The notes under the pieces are model-generated. The model ran no database searches. It worked only from the letters and a program-made list of their open reading frames with translations, and had not been told where the DNA came from. Positions 1 to 12,900 of a stretch of 64,000 nucleotides of DNA are shown in pieces; positions within the stretch are counted from its first letter, which is position 1; every line of letters starts with the position of its first letter. Where the stretch lies: positions 1,240,001 through 1,304,000 of the forward strand of contig NC_092637.1 of NCBI RefSeq assembly GCF_039555335.1, read 5' to 3'. Position numbers and translations under genes: made by a program. Origin of the DNA: Amphiura filiformis (lineage: Eukaryota; Echinodermata; Ophiuroidea; Amphilepidida; Amphiuridae).

Positions 1-344
1 ATTGCGGGTCAAAGTTCCACATTTTGTGCTGCATTGGCAAAATAATGCCAATTCGGCACAAAGTATGAACTTTGACCTCTATTGAATTAGTGTGCTTACA
101 TGATCCAAATTTTTTCTTGGTTTTTGTAATGTAACCATTTGGTACTTCAAAAAAATTGCAAAATGCAGGTTGTGATAATGATGGCGCACGATGTTATCCA
201 AGTTGCAAGTAAGGTTCAGAGAGGGCGCTGTGCACGCTCATATTGTACATGTACATTGTTGGTGTTAATATGTACCAAATCATTTTTAGAGAAAATTCTA
301 TTTTTTTTTGTATCGCAAAGCCGTACATAATTAGGGAGACTGGT

Positions 345-470
345 TCTTAATATGACTAGAGATAGGACAAAAATCAATTAATAAGGACAAAAATTTGGCT
401 TTGCCCCACATAATGGGACAGAAAATTTACAAATGGGGACACAAATTTGGATTTGCCCCTCTACAGTAAA
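345..470. repeat. Dispersed repeat copy upstream of exon 1
   Basis: About 120 bp starting near ACTAGAGATAGG and containing AAATTTGGCTTTG and AAATTTGGATTTG. A diverged copy lies at 1721-1843, so two copies bracket the duplicated exons 1 and 2. The rest of 1-614 is intron; I see no FN3-like exon there. Confidence 0.6.
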
Positions 471-614
471 AGGCTGGCTATGCCTCTGGCTCTAATGACT
501 ATGTATGAATGTATTTATTTTAGGAATGTGTGTATGTATTGTGAACGAACGCTTAAACTATATTCTCCAGTTTTCATAAAACAGATTTATCAAACCATTC
601 ATTTCTCTTTCCAG

Positions 615-896
615 GACCCAGTACACCATCTAATCTTCAATGCAGTTCCACTTCGTCAACCTCACTCCGTTTCACATGGAGTGCTCCAATCAGCTCTTTC
701 GACAACTATCTAGTCACCTACACACCAAGCAATGGTTCGCCTGATTCACCTATTTCCGTGCAACCAAGCGATTCAAGAGACATAACGCTGATCAACTTAC
801 TGCCTAATACAAACTATAATATTTCTATAGTGACCGTTGCAGGCCAAGGTGCAGCCAGTGTCCTGAGTGATCCATTGGAGAGATCTTGTCAGACAA
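615..896 (+). CDS. Exon 1: FN3 domain 1 (long type)
   Basis: Whole FN3 domain, 94 codons, phase 1 in and out. Seen: LRFTWSAP (strands B-C), FDNYLVTY, LPNTNYNISIV (E-F). Acceptor tttccag; donor gtaataat, which runs straight into a TAA microsatellite. It is a near twin of exon 2 (about 86% identical protein by eye). Confidence 0.88.
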
Positions 897-959
<63 letters not shown>

Positions 960-3900
960 TAAAATCACAACATCCAACTTGGTCTCCTGCCGAAGACCAT
1001 GTCCTCCATACTCTGTAGACATTTGGAATGCTCAAGCCAGCTTTAAACCAGGATTGTTAAAGCTTCAAGTAGGAGGTTATTAGGTATTTTTGTGCCAATG
1101 TGAATAGTGAATTGTATGAGATAATGAAATGTGTATGGAACAAATGAACTTGTGCGGAGAAAGACAAATTTCACGCAGTATCAAGAAAATCATTACCCTC
1201 TGGTGATGACTGAGTATACATGCATATACATTTGTGTCTTTGTATGAAAGTATTCATTTTTGGTATGTGTGTATGTATCGTGAACACTATACCATTCTGC
1301 AGCTATCATAACACAGATTAATGAAAACAATCATCTTTCTTTCCAGGACCCGATGCACCATCTAATCTTCAATGCAGTTCCATTTCGTCAACCTCATTCC
1401 GTTTCACATGGAGTGCCCCAAGTAGCTCTTTCGATAACTATCTAGTCACCTACACACCAAGCAATGGTTCGCCTGCTTCACCTATTTTCGTGCAACCAAG
1501 CGATTCAAGAGACATAACTCTGACCAACTTATTGCCTAATACAAACTATAATATTTCTATAGTGACCGTTGCGGACCAAGGTTCAACCAGTGTCCTGCTG
1601 ATCCTGAGTGATTCTTTGGAGCGGTTTTGTCAGACAAGTAAGAAAAACGAAAATTACTTAAAATCACAAATCACAACTTGGTCTCCTGCTGAAGCGCAAA
1701 GCGTAAAGTGTCATTAAAATAACTAGAGATTGAACAAAAAGTTAATAATAAGGACGAAAATTTGGCTTTGACTCCCTCAATGGAAGAGGAAATTTACAAA
1801 TAGGCACGAAAATTTGGATTTGGCCCTTTACGCCCCTTACTCTAATGCTAGTAAAATAAGTTTTATAATATGTAGCTACAATTCCATGTAAAAGTATACT
1901 TTTAATTGTGATCCTAGCACGGAGCACCTTTAGACAATATGATGCATGTGACATGCCAAAAACAAAAAACAAACAAACAAACTAGAGATAGGAACCGCAG
2001 CTAAGTAGTAATCATTCATGCAAAGATACCCAAAATAATTGAAATAACTATCGACTTGGAGTTGTAATTGTCATTCTCCACAGGCCTTGCCCAGCCCGGC
2101 GACATCATCATTCAAGATATTACTGAAAACTGTGTGACATTCACTTGGGGTGAAATCAACTTGACATTTGATAACTATCTGATTCAAGTCTTTGATGAGG
2201 AACTGAATACAGATGTTGACAATCAAATACGTCAAAATGTTGATACTATCATGTCTTGCGCACTCACTCCTGGCAAGCTGTATACCATTGTGTTGGAGAC
2301 TAGCCCAACAATATCAGTGTCAGGAAGAAAATCGTTCATTACAAGTAAGTAGATTTCTTATTTCCTACAATGAAACAAAATAGGCAAATATATAGTTATT
2401 ATACATTTCCGCTACGGTGAGCATTGTCTGGCAATGCTACAGTGCTCCACAAACAATACAGAAAATAAGATTAAAAACATACAGGCAATGTATGATTTTT
2501 GGCAGCATTTGTAGAACAGTTTGGTTGAAAAAATGGTGGTACCTTGTGACGTCACGTTGGACACATTCCATTCACTGTCAGAGGAGGTTCTTGTATGAAT
2601 GCAATTGGGCAAATAAACCTACAATCAATTTAGTCTTGATTTGCTAAGAATTGAACACGACACCTGTCTCATAACTCTAATATCTCTTCGAAAGTGACAG
2701 AGGTGTCATCGAAGCTTTAAACTGGCACGGGGATATAGCACTTATGTTCAAGTTCAAGTTTTATTTGTTTTCATCTCAATTCACAAAATGTTATACAATT
2801 GGAAATGCAAGATAAGAAATACTTAGTGATAATTACTTATAGAAATACAATATAAGAACATGAGAAGTGAAGAGATGTGGATGCCGCAAAGACGCAGAGC
2901 GTGAAGCTTGTGGCACCCAATCTGAACAAGATGGAAATTTAACTTACGCTACAATATTGATATGTACTACAATAATGAAATCATGTGGCCGAAATAAGAA
3001 TAAATGAAATTTAATTGAACGGAATCAGATAATCAGATAATCAAAAATACAATAATAAAAAAATATATGATAAATCACATATTTTGACACAAAGCTGAAT
3101 GAAAGGAGAAACGTATGATTCCTTCACATAAGGATAATTTGGACAAGATCTTTTTGTGTCTTTCATTCTGGCTGTCAACAATATTGACGCTACTTTGACT
3201 ATCTGGAGCAGCTCTCAATTTTACACAAAGATGGAGTGGGATAACCAAGATAAAGTTTTATGCACATGGATATAACACATTGGCTCTGGCAGGTTCGAAC
3301 CACACCTATGTGACCATGAGTGTAAATGCCCTAACATAAAACGAGGACATGACCATTTTGCTAACTTGCTCATCCCTAGTACAAACAAATATTGTGTCTC
3401 TTTTTGTAAGGCCAAAGATAATCTTACTTTCTTGTTTGCTATCCAGAACCAACCCCAGCGCAAAATATCTAGTGTGTGGCATCAACGGTAACATCACAGC
3501 CACGTTTCCGTTTGGTTTAGTCTCTCTCTCTGTGTCAGGTGGCGCTGTGTAGCGCTGCTGTGGTCTTCACAAGAGTACGCCATCTCACTCGATCCGATGC
3601 CAAGTGTGTTGCACCTTGCATTCCCTGGTTAGAAACCAGCTTCACGTCATTAGTCCAAGATGTTGGTGGACGTCCTCTTCCTCGTTTGCCTTCCATGGCC
3701 CCTTGCAAAATCTGTTTTTCTACACCTCTATGTTTCCTGACAATATGGCCAAAGTACTTCAGCTTTCTCTCCATTATGCCGCTTCTGATGGTTAGACTTG
3801 TACCAATCTTGTCATGGATCCAGGAATTTGTTCTCCTGTCTTTCCATGTCACTCGTAGAAGCCTCCTGTAACACCACATCTCAAAAGCATCTACTCTTTT

Positions 3901-6900
3901 CCTATCATTCTTGGTCATAGCCCAAGACTCGCATCCATAAGTGGCAATGGAAAACACAGTTGCACGAAGTAGGCGTACCTTGAGGTCAATGGATAGGCCT
4001 CTGCTTTTCCATATGCTTGACATGCCCTGCACAGTTGTCCTTGCAATAGCCAGTCTTCTCTTAATTTCAGTTGTGCTGTCACCACTGTTGTTAATCATTG
4101 AACCCAGATATTCAAATTGCTTCACCTCCTCAATCTGTTGTCCATCTATCACAAACTCATCACTTTTTCTCTCTCTGTCTACAACCATTATTTTTGTCTT
4201 CTTTGTGTTCAGGAGAAGGTGTTTTTCTTCACTGGCCTCTTTGATGCGCTTCAAAAGATCAATCAGCTCTACTCTGCTGCTACAAATAAGAGTGGTATCA
4301 TCGGCGTACCTCAGGTTAGTAATTCTTGTACCGCCAAACTTCACTCCACCTTCAAACCCCTCCAAAGCTGTTCTCATTATGTCTTCAGAGTAGATGTTAA
4401 ATAGGTTTGGTGATAGCACACATCCCTGTCGTAAGCCTCTTCCAATCTTGAACCAATCTGTGTCTCCACTACTTGTTCTGACTGCCGATTCTTGGTCTTC
4501 ATATAAGCAGCTGATCAGATCCACAAGATGACTTGGAAAACCCATCTTTTCATAGTTTCCCACATCTGAGGGTGGCTAACACAGTCAAAAGCTTTACTGT
4601 AATCTATGAAGCACATGTAAAGAGGAAGTCTATGCTCTCTGCATTTCTCAATCACATTCCTGATATTGACAATTTGGTCCCTAGTACCCCTTCCTTCACG
4701 AAATCCTGCCTGCTCATCAGATATTTCCTGCTCCATTTTGTTCTTCATTCTCTTGATGATGATCTTCAGAAGCACTTTACTTGCATGACAAATCAGGCTG
4801 ATGGTCCGGTGATTGGCACACTCTTTCAAATTTCCCTTCTTTGGCAGTGGAATAAATACTGCCCTGCACCAGTCTCTCGGCCATTTCTTCTTTTTCCAGA
4901 TGATACCACATAGACGCCACATTAGGTCTATCCTTCTTTCCCAGTTGCCTTCCACAACTCAGAAGCTACATTATCAATGCCAGGTGACTTAGCATTTTTC
5001 ACTTGTTCCATGGCAAGCTCAACTTCAGATCTCAATGGTGGAGGTTCTTCCTCACTCGTTTCACACTGTACATACACATTGTCATCTTGTGCCTCAAACA
5101 GCTGGGAACTATACTGAACCCATCGCCTTTTGATGTCTACACTTTCGGTAAGAGTGTTACTTTTCTCATCATTTATAACATCCATCCTGGGGGTCCACTT
5201 CTTGGTAAGTTCTTTGGCAATACCAAAAGCTATTTTTGAGTCACCCTTACATCTTTCCATTTCCACACACTTCCTTTCGATGTAGTTTCTTTTGTCCTCC
5301 TTAACACTTTTGGAGACCTCTTTGTTTAAGCGTGCCCATTCTTCCTTTCCTCCATCTGCCTTTGCTCTCTTCCTGTCATCAGCTAGGTTTAAGGTCTGCT
5401 GAGAGATCCACGGCTGTTTCCGTTTCATCTTTCTAGGGATGTACTTCTTTGCTGTGCTCTGGACTGCTTCTTTCATGTCTTCCCACAATTCATTTGGGGT
5501 CTGCTCCTCTTCATTAACTTTCAGTAACTCATCAAACCTGTTCTTCACATCTACTGAATATTGAGTGGGAATGTTGTCAACATCATACCTGGTAGGTGGT
5601 GCATTGTCTCTCTTAGCTCTCAGTTTTAGTTTTACTTTGGCTACAAGTAGCTGATGGTCACTACCACAGTCAGCGCCTGGTCGTGTCCTGACATTTTGGA
5701 GTGATGTTCTCCACCTCTTCCTGACCATGATGTAATCGATCTGGTTTTCCTGGATCTCCTGGGCTCATCCAAGTCCACAGTCTCCGTGGATGATGCTGAA
5801 ATAACGTGTTCCCAATGACTAGGTTATTAGCTTCACAAAATTCCTCCAGTCTGTCTCCACGTTCATTTCTGATCCCAAGTCCATATTGGCCTATACACCC
5901 AGTTTTCTCCTTCATTTTGCCAATCTTAGCATTCCAATCCCCAGTACGATGAGTAAGTCTCTTCTAGGTATACTATCCATAACTCCTTGTACCATCTCAT
6001 AGAAGTCTGTCATCTCACTCTCTGATGCATCTGATGTTGGTGCATACACTTGTATGATAGATATATTTAAAGGATGTCCTTGCAGTCTTACAGTCATCAC
6101 TCTTTCATTTATTGGATTATATCCCAAAACACACTTGGCTGTGGTTCTTTCTATTATGAAACCCACACCTCCACGTTTCCTTCCAGTATCTTTTCCAGAA
6201 TAGATAAACATACTTCCATCATCTGTAGTGAACCTCCCTTGTCCAAGCCACCACAACTCTGGTTTAGTAAGGCCAGAGATAATCTTATTTTCTTTCTTGT
6301 TTGCTTTCTAGGACCAAATCCAACGCACGATATCCAGTGTGTGGTATCAACGGTAACATCGCAGTCACGTTTCCGTTTTTGGAAGGCTAAAGATAATCTT
6401 ACATTCTTTCTTGTTTTTTATTCAGAACTAAATCCAGCGCAAAATATCCAGTGCAGTGGATCAACTGCAACATCCGTCACAGTCACATGGCACGCACCTG
6501 CTAGCAGTGGAGGATTTGCAGCAATCTTTGATGTCTACAAAATCTACACCAGACAAAGCGCAGGACAAAGAAATCTGGTAAGACCAGAAATTATAACCGA
6601 AGAGTACCGACTCCCACTCGCCCCTTGTGTAATATTATGGTTGCTTATGGAGGGCGCACCTAGGTTTCATTATCATTGAGGTATAGGACTTTTTATTTTT
6701 TCGGAGAAGAGCAGGTAGGGCAACTACTTGATTATATTTCTACATGTTCATACTACATACTCTGAAAATTTTAGAAAATTCGCACGAGTCAGTTTTTTTT
6801 AATCACATTTTTTTTCCTAAAATGGGGGGTTATAGCGCCCTCAACGGGCACTCTCTCCATTGGGCTACATGTAAAGACCAGTTATAGACAAATGGCCCTA

Positions 6901-9900
6901 ATATAAAACGGACTCGTGCAAATTTCCTCAAATTTTGCATATGATGTGGATTTAACATCTGGAATGTAATGCAAGTGATGTCGTTGCTGCTCTTCTAAAT
7001 TCATTTTTAAAATGTCCGCCCCAGACCAAGGTGGGCAAATAGTGTACCTCCGGTTTTTTTTGTAAGAGCCCAAATTCGAACAATAATTTGTGTCTTTAAG
7101 CTTGAGTGTTACTAAGATTTACGCACTCTTTGGGCACAATGAGTTATACGCGGAGCGTAAACAACAACGCACTTTGAATCAAAGTCTGCCGGACACTTTT
7201 AAAGGTCTTGGTAAGTTAAAGGGGGCAACCCTGTTGGTTTAGGATATGAGTTGTCTTCAAACTTACGAATTTAAATAACGTCCCCTTTATGCATTTATGT
7301 GAGAAAACGGGAACATTTTCAACGTTAGTGTGAATAATTAACACGTTGGTACGCGTGAATTGCATTCTGGTTCAGCATCCTGAAACGACACCATGTGCCG
7401 TATTTCTGTTTTCATGTGCCGACCTTTTTTTCATAGCACTAAACCCAAATATCATTCTTGACAAGATACCTCATGATTTTTTTTTCATTTTGCCCATGAA
7501 TATCATGTACATTTCACATTGTTCGTTTATTTCATGTTTTTTAATGATAAAATAATTTTTCTCTATTTTATATTTAATTAATTAATTAATTTAGTCTTTA
7601 GTGGGTGGAGGCTCTTTGATATTTTTATTCATGGTCCTAGTATAATGCTTGACAAGAAAAACCATGCTTTTTTATTTATTTTGCCCCTTATGTATTTCTT
7701 TATTTTTGTTTTAAGTGTATATCATTATAGCACCATTTATTTTTGATCTATTTTTCTGGGCGAATTGGTATCGGAGTGAAACGTCTCGTTTCTTTTGGCC
7801 TGCACAGAACTCATATAAATCCCCCCAATATTTTGCCAGGGGGATGGCCATACAATCACCCCCCCCCCTAATGTTACGCCTGATAATGGGTTTCTGACCA
7901 AATTAACCTCATATTTGCCCATTTTGGGCCCCAAAAGTGCATATTATCGCGCGCATTTATTCTACTTTTACACCATATTTCATCAGTTTAGCTTCAAAAT
8001 AGCAAACATTTTTGCGCGCTTTGCGTACAATTGAACCAAAAACTTATTCTGTCGCCAAAAGGTGCTGGATTGACTATACTTGAATTTTTTTCCAACTCCA
8101 TCCCCCCAATGTCAAAAAGAAATCAGAATGCAGAATTACATCTACAAGCATATATTATACCTCTGAGTGTTTTTTGATGAAAGAGACAAAAGGCAGACAC
8201 CTTCCAAAAACATTATAATATATTGGTCTTACATTAATACATGTTTGTACTGCCATCTGTGTCAGTAATATAGTTGCTTTTTTGTTGAGGGTGTCTGCCT
8301 TTCGTTTTTCATAGGCTTGTAAATGGAATTTTACAGTATTCTGTTTACTTTCCAATATCTTTCCAATATTTCACCAAGAGAATTAAAGCACTTAGAATTT
8401 ATGTACAATTACTCCATATTAGGTTGCCACTATACCCAATGATGATTCAACACTGCAGTATGAGATAATGGGTCTTCTATCCTCAAGTGATTATAATGTT
8501 ACCATAGACACATGTTCTACTGAAAATGACCCTAATGGAGCAGGACAGATCACATCTACAAGCAGCTCACCACCGCCATCTGCCGCATGTTCTACATCAG
8601 GTAACGTCCATATCATAGTAGTTGCAGCAAGTGACAGTAAATTGCTAGTGATCAAATGCTGGTAGCGATAAAACACTACTCAAGGAAGAAAGTCCTGTTT
8701 TAGATTCAGGATCGATAGGAACCAGGATACCTGATAAAAACTTGTGAGAGTGAATAAGGAATTGAACCAAGGACCTCATTGATGCAAAGACTGAACCGCA
8801 AAGCTAACACGCTTCCCCATCATCCACATATTGAAGAGCAATTTGCCACAAAATGCATCATGTTTATGTAACTGGTCGCAAAAGAGCCGAGTAACCAAAC
8901 GTTAAGACCGAGCCACTTACAAAAGGTTTTGGGTCAATAAAAGTTGATACAATTTTGTCAAAAAATCATCAAAATTTGACATTTGTAAAGGCAAGAAAAA
9001 AATCGGTGAGAGATTATCAGAAATTGGTGCAAAATTATTGAAAAAAGGGGGTCATTTAGTGACAGGAAGATCTTAAAAGGGAGTCATTGGGTGAGAAGGG
9101 CTTTCTGGAAAACAGGGGGTCATTGGTTGTGAAGCGGGATTGAAAATATTACTTTTTCACTCAACTGTAAATTACGAAATCACTAAACTTGCTTGTTTAT
9201 ATTATGCGTTTTGAAATTAGCGCTAATTTCTATTTAATGCTTGTTAGCGCATGCGCCTACCAATTAAAAAGATGGCCAATCATCTTTGTGTTCAGCTCAG
9301 AACCAGTCGTGGCTGGTTGACTCGCGGCGTGGTTAGCACAAGGCGACGCTTTGGCTATTCAGGTGATTCAGGTGAGAAAGGTTATAGATCTGAAAGTAAA
9401 ATATAGGGGATTTGTTTTGGAACATTTCAGTAATGTCGATATTGAAATTTAGACATTAAAATCGTATGTTTGAAGACATGAATGAGTATACATTTTGATT
9501 GTTTGTGCGTAGGCTTTCGTGTGTATTATTTTGCAAATTATCATGTCAGGATCTAACATCAAAATTTACATTTATTGGCGATACAAAATTATATTCAATA
9601 TTCAAAAATCAAATTATTTCCCCGATCATTTTGGTAATATTGCCAGCAGTGCCGGACGTAGGATTGGTCGACGGAGGTGATGAGAATATTTTTGCTAATT
9701 TTTGATTTTGTCGAGTTCAAATTGGTAAAAGAGGAACATTTTTTTAAACATATTAGGCTTAAATAAAATATGTTAGACTGACCACCACACCAAGATTTGA
9801 CCTTGTAAATTAAGAATGGTATATCGCAGGTAGGTCAAACCATACTTTTTTTCTGAATCCTTGCAATGATAATCATTCTGATGATGCCTGTCAACCGTGA

Positions 9901-12900
9901 AACCGTCAATAGTGTGTTACATTTGAAAATTATATATTTACATAACACACTTTGTCCTCATGCTTATTTCAATTTGCCAGTATCCATTGATCCTTTGGAG
10001 ATCCTAGCACAGGAGGTAGGAACTCGCAGCATTCTGGCAGTCTTTGGAGCCTCACCAGATATTGCTAGTCCTGATGGCAAATATAGGTATTTCATTGATA
10101 CGGCAGAAGATTTCGACCCATTCAATCCATTTGTAGCAAGAGTAAGTGTTTAGTTTCACTGATTGTGTACCTTATAAACAGGAGTCCTGTTTATCAGGGA
10201 CAGTCTGTGTAGCTCAGAGAGCGTTCGCCCGACAAGCGAGAGGTCTGGGGTTCAAGTCCCCACACAGGCAGATATGCCCGGAGTTTTTACTCTGCTATAT
10301 CTGCCTATGCATGTTATGTTTCAATTTGTAAATTCATGTTTAAATGTGCTAGTGTGCGATACGTAATTCTTCTTTCCCCTGTACTACAATAGTATCCAAA
10401 TTAGGTACATACTAACGTCCCAATTATCTAAAATATCTGTAATATCCTTACTATATCCAAATTATCTGAAATATCTAATTTATCCTAATTAGGCCTAATA
10501 ATATCGAAACAATCTCAAAGATTCAATTTATCCTAATTCACCATAATCATATCCAACTTATCTAAAATATACAAATTATCCAAATTAGCTTTAATGAATT
10601 AGGTTAAATATCCAAATTATCAGAAATATCCATATTAGCCTCATTAACCTAAATAATATCCAAATTATGTAAAATATCAAAATTATGCTTAATGATTTCC
10701 AGGTTATCTAAAATATCCATAATAAAATTTAAATTGTGCTAATTAGCCTTTATAATATCCAAATTATCTAAAATATCAAATTTATCCCAATTATCCTAAC
10801 TAGCCTAACTAATAATATCCAAATTAGCCATAATGATATCCAAATTGTCTAAAATATCCAAATTATCCTAAGCAGCCATATGACAATATCAATATCCAAA
10901 TTATTTATTTAAAATATCCTTAATATCCCTAATACTATCCAAATTATCTGAAATATCCAAATATCTAAAATATCAGTAGGTGCAACTATTATTCAAATTA
11001 TTCATAATGTCCTTTATCCGAAATATCTAAATAGTTTAATAGCAAATTATACATTTGTCAAGATAATAGGCTGCATCCATTTGTGCATGCATGCATGTGG
11101 TAAATCAAACCCTGGCACCAAGTCCATCAATATCATATAAATGACTGATTTCATACCTTTCCAGACCCAAAAATTATTACTTTTTCTTTCCACAGGGAGG
11201 AACTATAGATGTTGCAGATGCAGATTATTTCTTTGAACACCTGTTTGATAATTTGACACCAGGAACTGTTTTTACTATCACCCTGTCAGTAGAACTGGAA
11301 GAAACAGTAGATGGTCAGGATGACATCAGATCATCAATACAAGTCCTTACATGTGAGTAAACACTATGGGCCACTATAGTATCATCTCCAATGGTATACC
11401 GTAAAACTGGACAGTTTTCGCACAATATTTATTAATTTTTTGTTTTCCATGTTACCTCGAAAATATTCCTTTTGTGTATAAAACATTAAAAATACAGTCC
11501 AACTGAAATCATATTTATCATAATCTAAACCGAATGGTTTTTGATGGTAATTGTGATCAAACTTGGTTGTACAGGTGTGAGGTTCTTTAACAGTGGTTAT
11601 TTTAACAATTCTTCAAGGGGCACTCCGTAAGGAAGGTGCCAATTGGGTCGAATAGGGTTACTCGGTAACCTTCACCAAACAATGAGGAAAAAATGTTGTT
11701 TGCTTATCCAAACACAATGGTGAGTTGGTCAGTTAGAAAATGTGTTTATTCCCCTTTTACTTCAAACCACACAATATCCACAATATGATCTTTGCCACGC
11801 TTGGTTCACTGTAGAACAAGAAACCGCTCAAAGCAAATGAAGCTAATTAACACACCAAATAAATATAGAAGCAGCATGTTTTATTGTTTGAAGAACTTTT
11901 CAGTATACTTTTATCATGTGTTCATAGTGGGCGATGGATGCATTGAACTTTTTGATTCACGAAATTGTAATGTCAAAAGATCAGGTTTTGTTGCAAAAGA
12001 AAAAAAAAGTTAGCAATTGGAATATTTGGAACAGTCGGTCAGGCAAGGAAAAACTAAAAAAAACAATTATCTTTTTTAGCCTGATGACTGCAAAATTGGC
12101 GTCATTTAGTGATCCTATTGCAACTCATTCAAACATCATCTTTTGTGTGTGCAAGTATTTTTTAAACTTTTTTTAATACAAATTAAATATGATATGTCAA
12201 TATCAGTGTCGGACTGATTCTGACACAAAGTCCAAGCGCATTTTAAAATAACACATATTTTTACTATCTTTGTTATTTCAAATGTATAGGCCCTGAGCCT
12301 CCACCAATCATAGAGCAGACAAATAATGACGCAGTTACAGCCTCATTTTTATGGCATTTGCCATTTGGACAGTATACTTATTTTGAAGTGAACTTTGAGC
12401 GATATGGCCAGGATCAAGAGACGGAAACTACCGATGGTCCTGAGATCACCTTTGAGCGTCTGTTCCCTGATACCGAGTACACGGTGACTGTGAGGACCGT
12501 CCGTGTTTGGGAAAAAGAGGGAGTCACAAAGAAGAGCGAGCCTGTTTCACTTACCATCAAAACAAGTATGTCTTTATAATGTATGCAGGTTTAAGTAAGG
12601 GTGGGGTAATTCTGAGAAAAACAAAGTTTTGATTTTTGTCTCGCCTAAAAGGAGGAGACTATATAATCACTTTTCCAGCTGTATGTGTGGGGGTGTGTAT
12701 GAATTGCCGTATTGGGTGTGTGTGGGGTGTTTGTTTGTATGAATGAATGTGGTCATAACTGCACTATGTGTAGGCCTATATATATATAGTGGCATACAGT
12801 ATCAAAGGTCAAATGAGAAAGTAAAAGGTCATTTGAAGTCAACTTGGAAAAAAATGATGAAAATTATAACTCATATACAGGGTGTCCAAAAAAAAGAGGC

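Noticed and set aside
169-211. Possible small exon between TGCAG and GTAAGG before exon 1
   Set aside because: The AG-GT pair is there but the encoded stretch has no FN3 or other motif and is too short; left out.
3539-4913. Plus-strand open frames of 95-150 codons across the first LINE
   Set aside because: They are antisense to the reverse transcriptase frames and have no recognisable motif.
10204-10268. A functional tRNA-Val(GAC)
   Set aside because: The D loop is only 3 nt and position 33 is C; a repeat or pseudogene is more likely.
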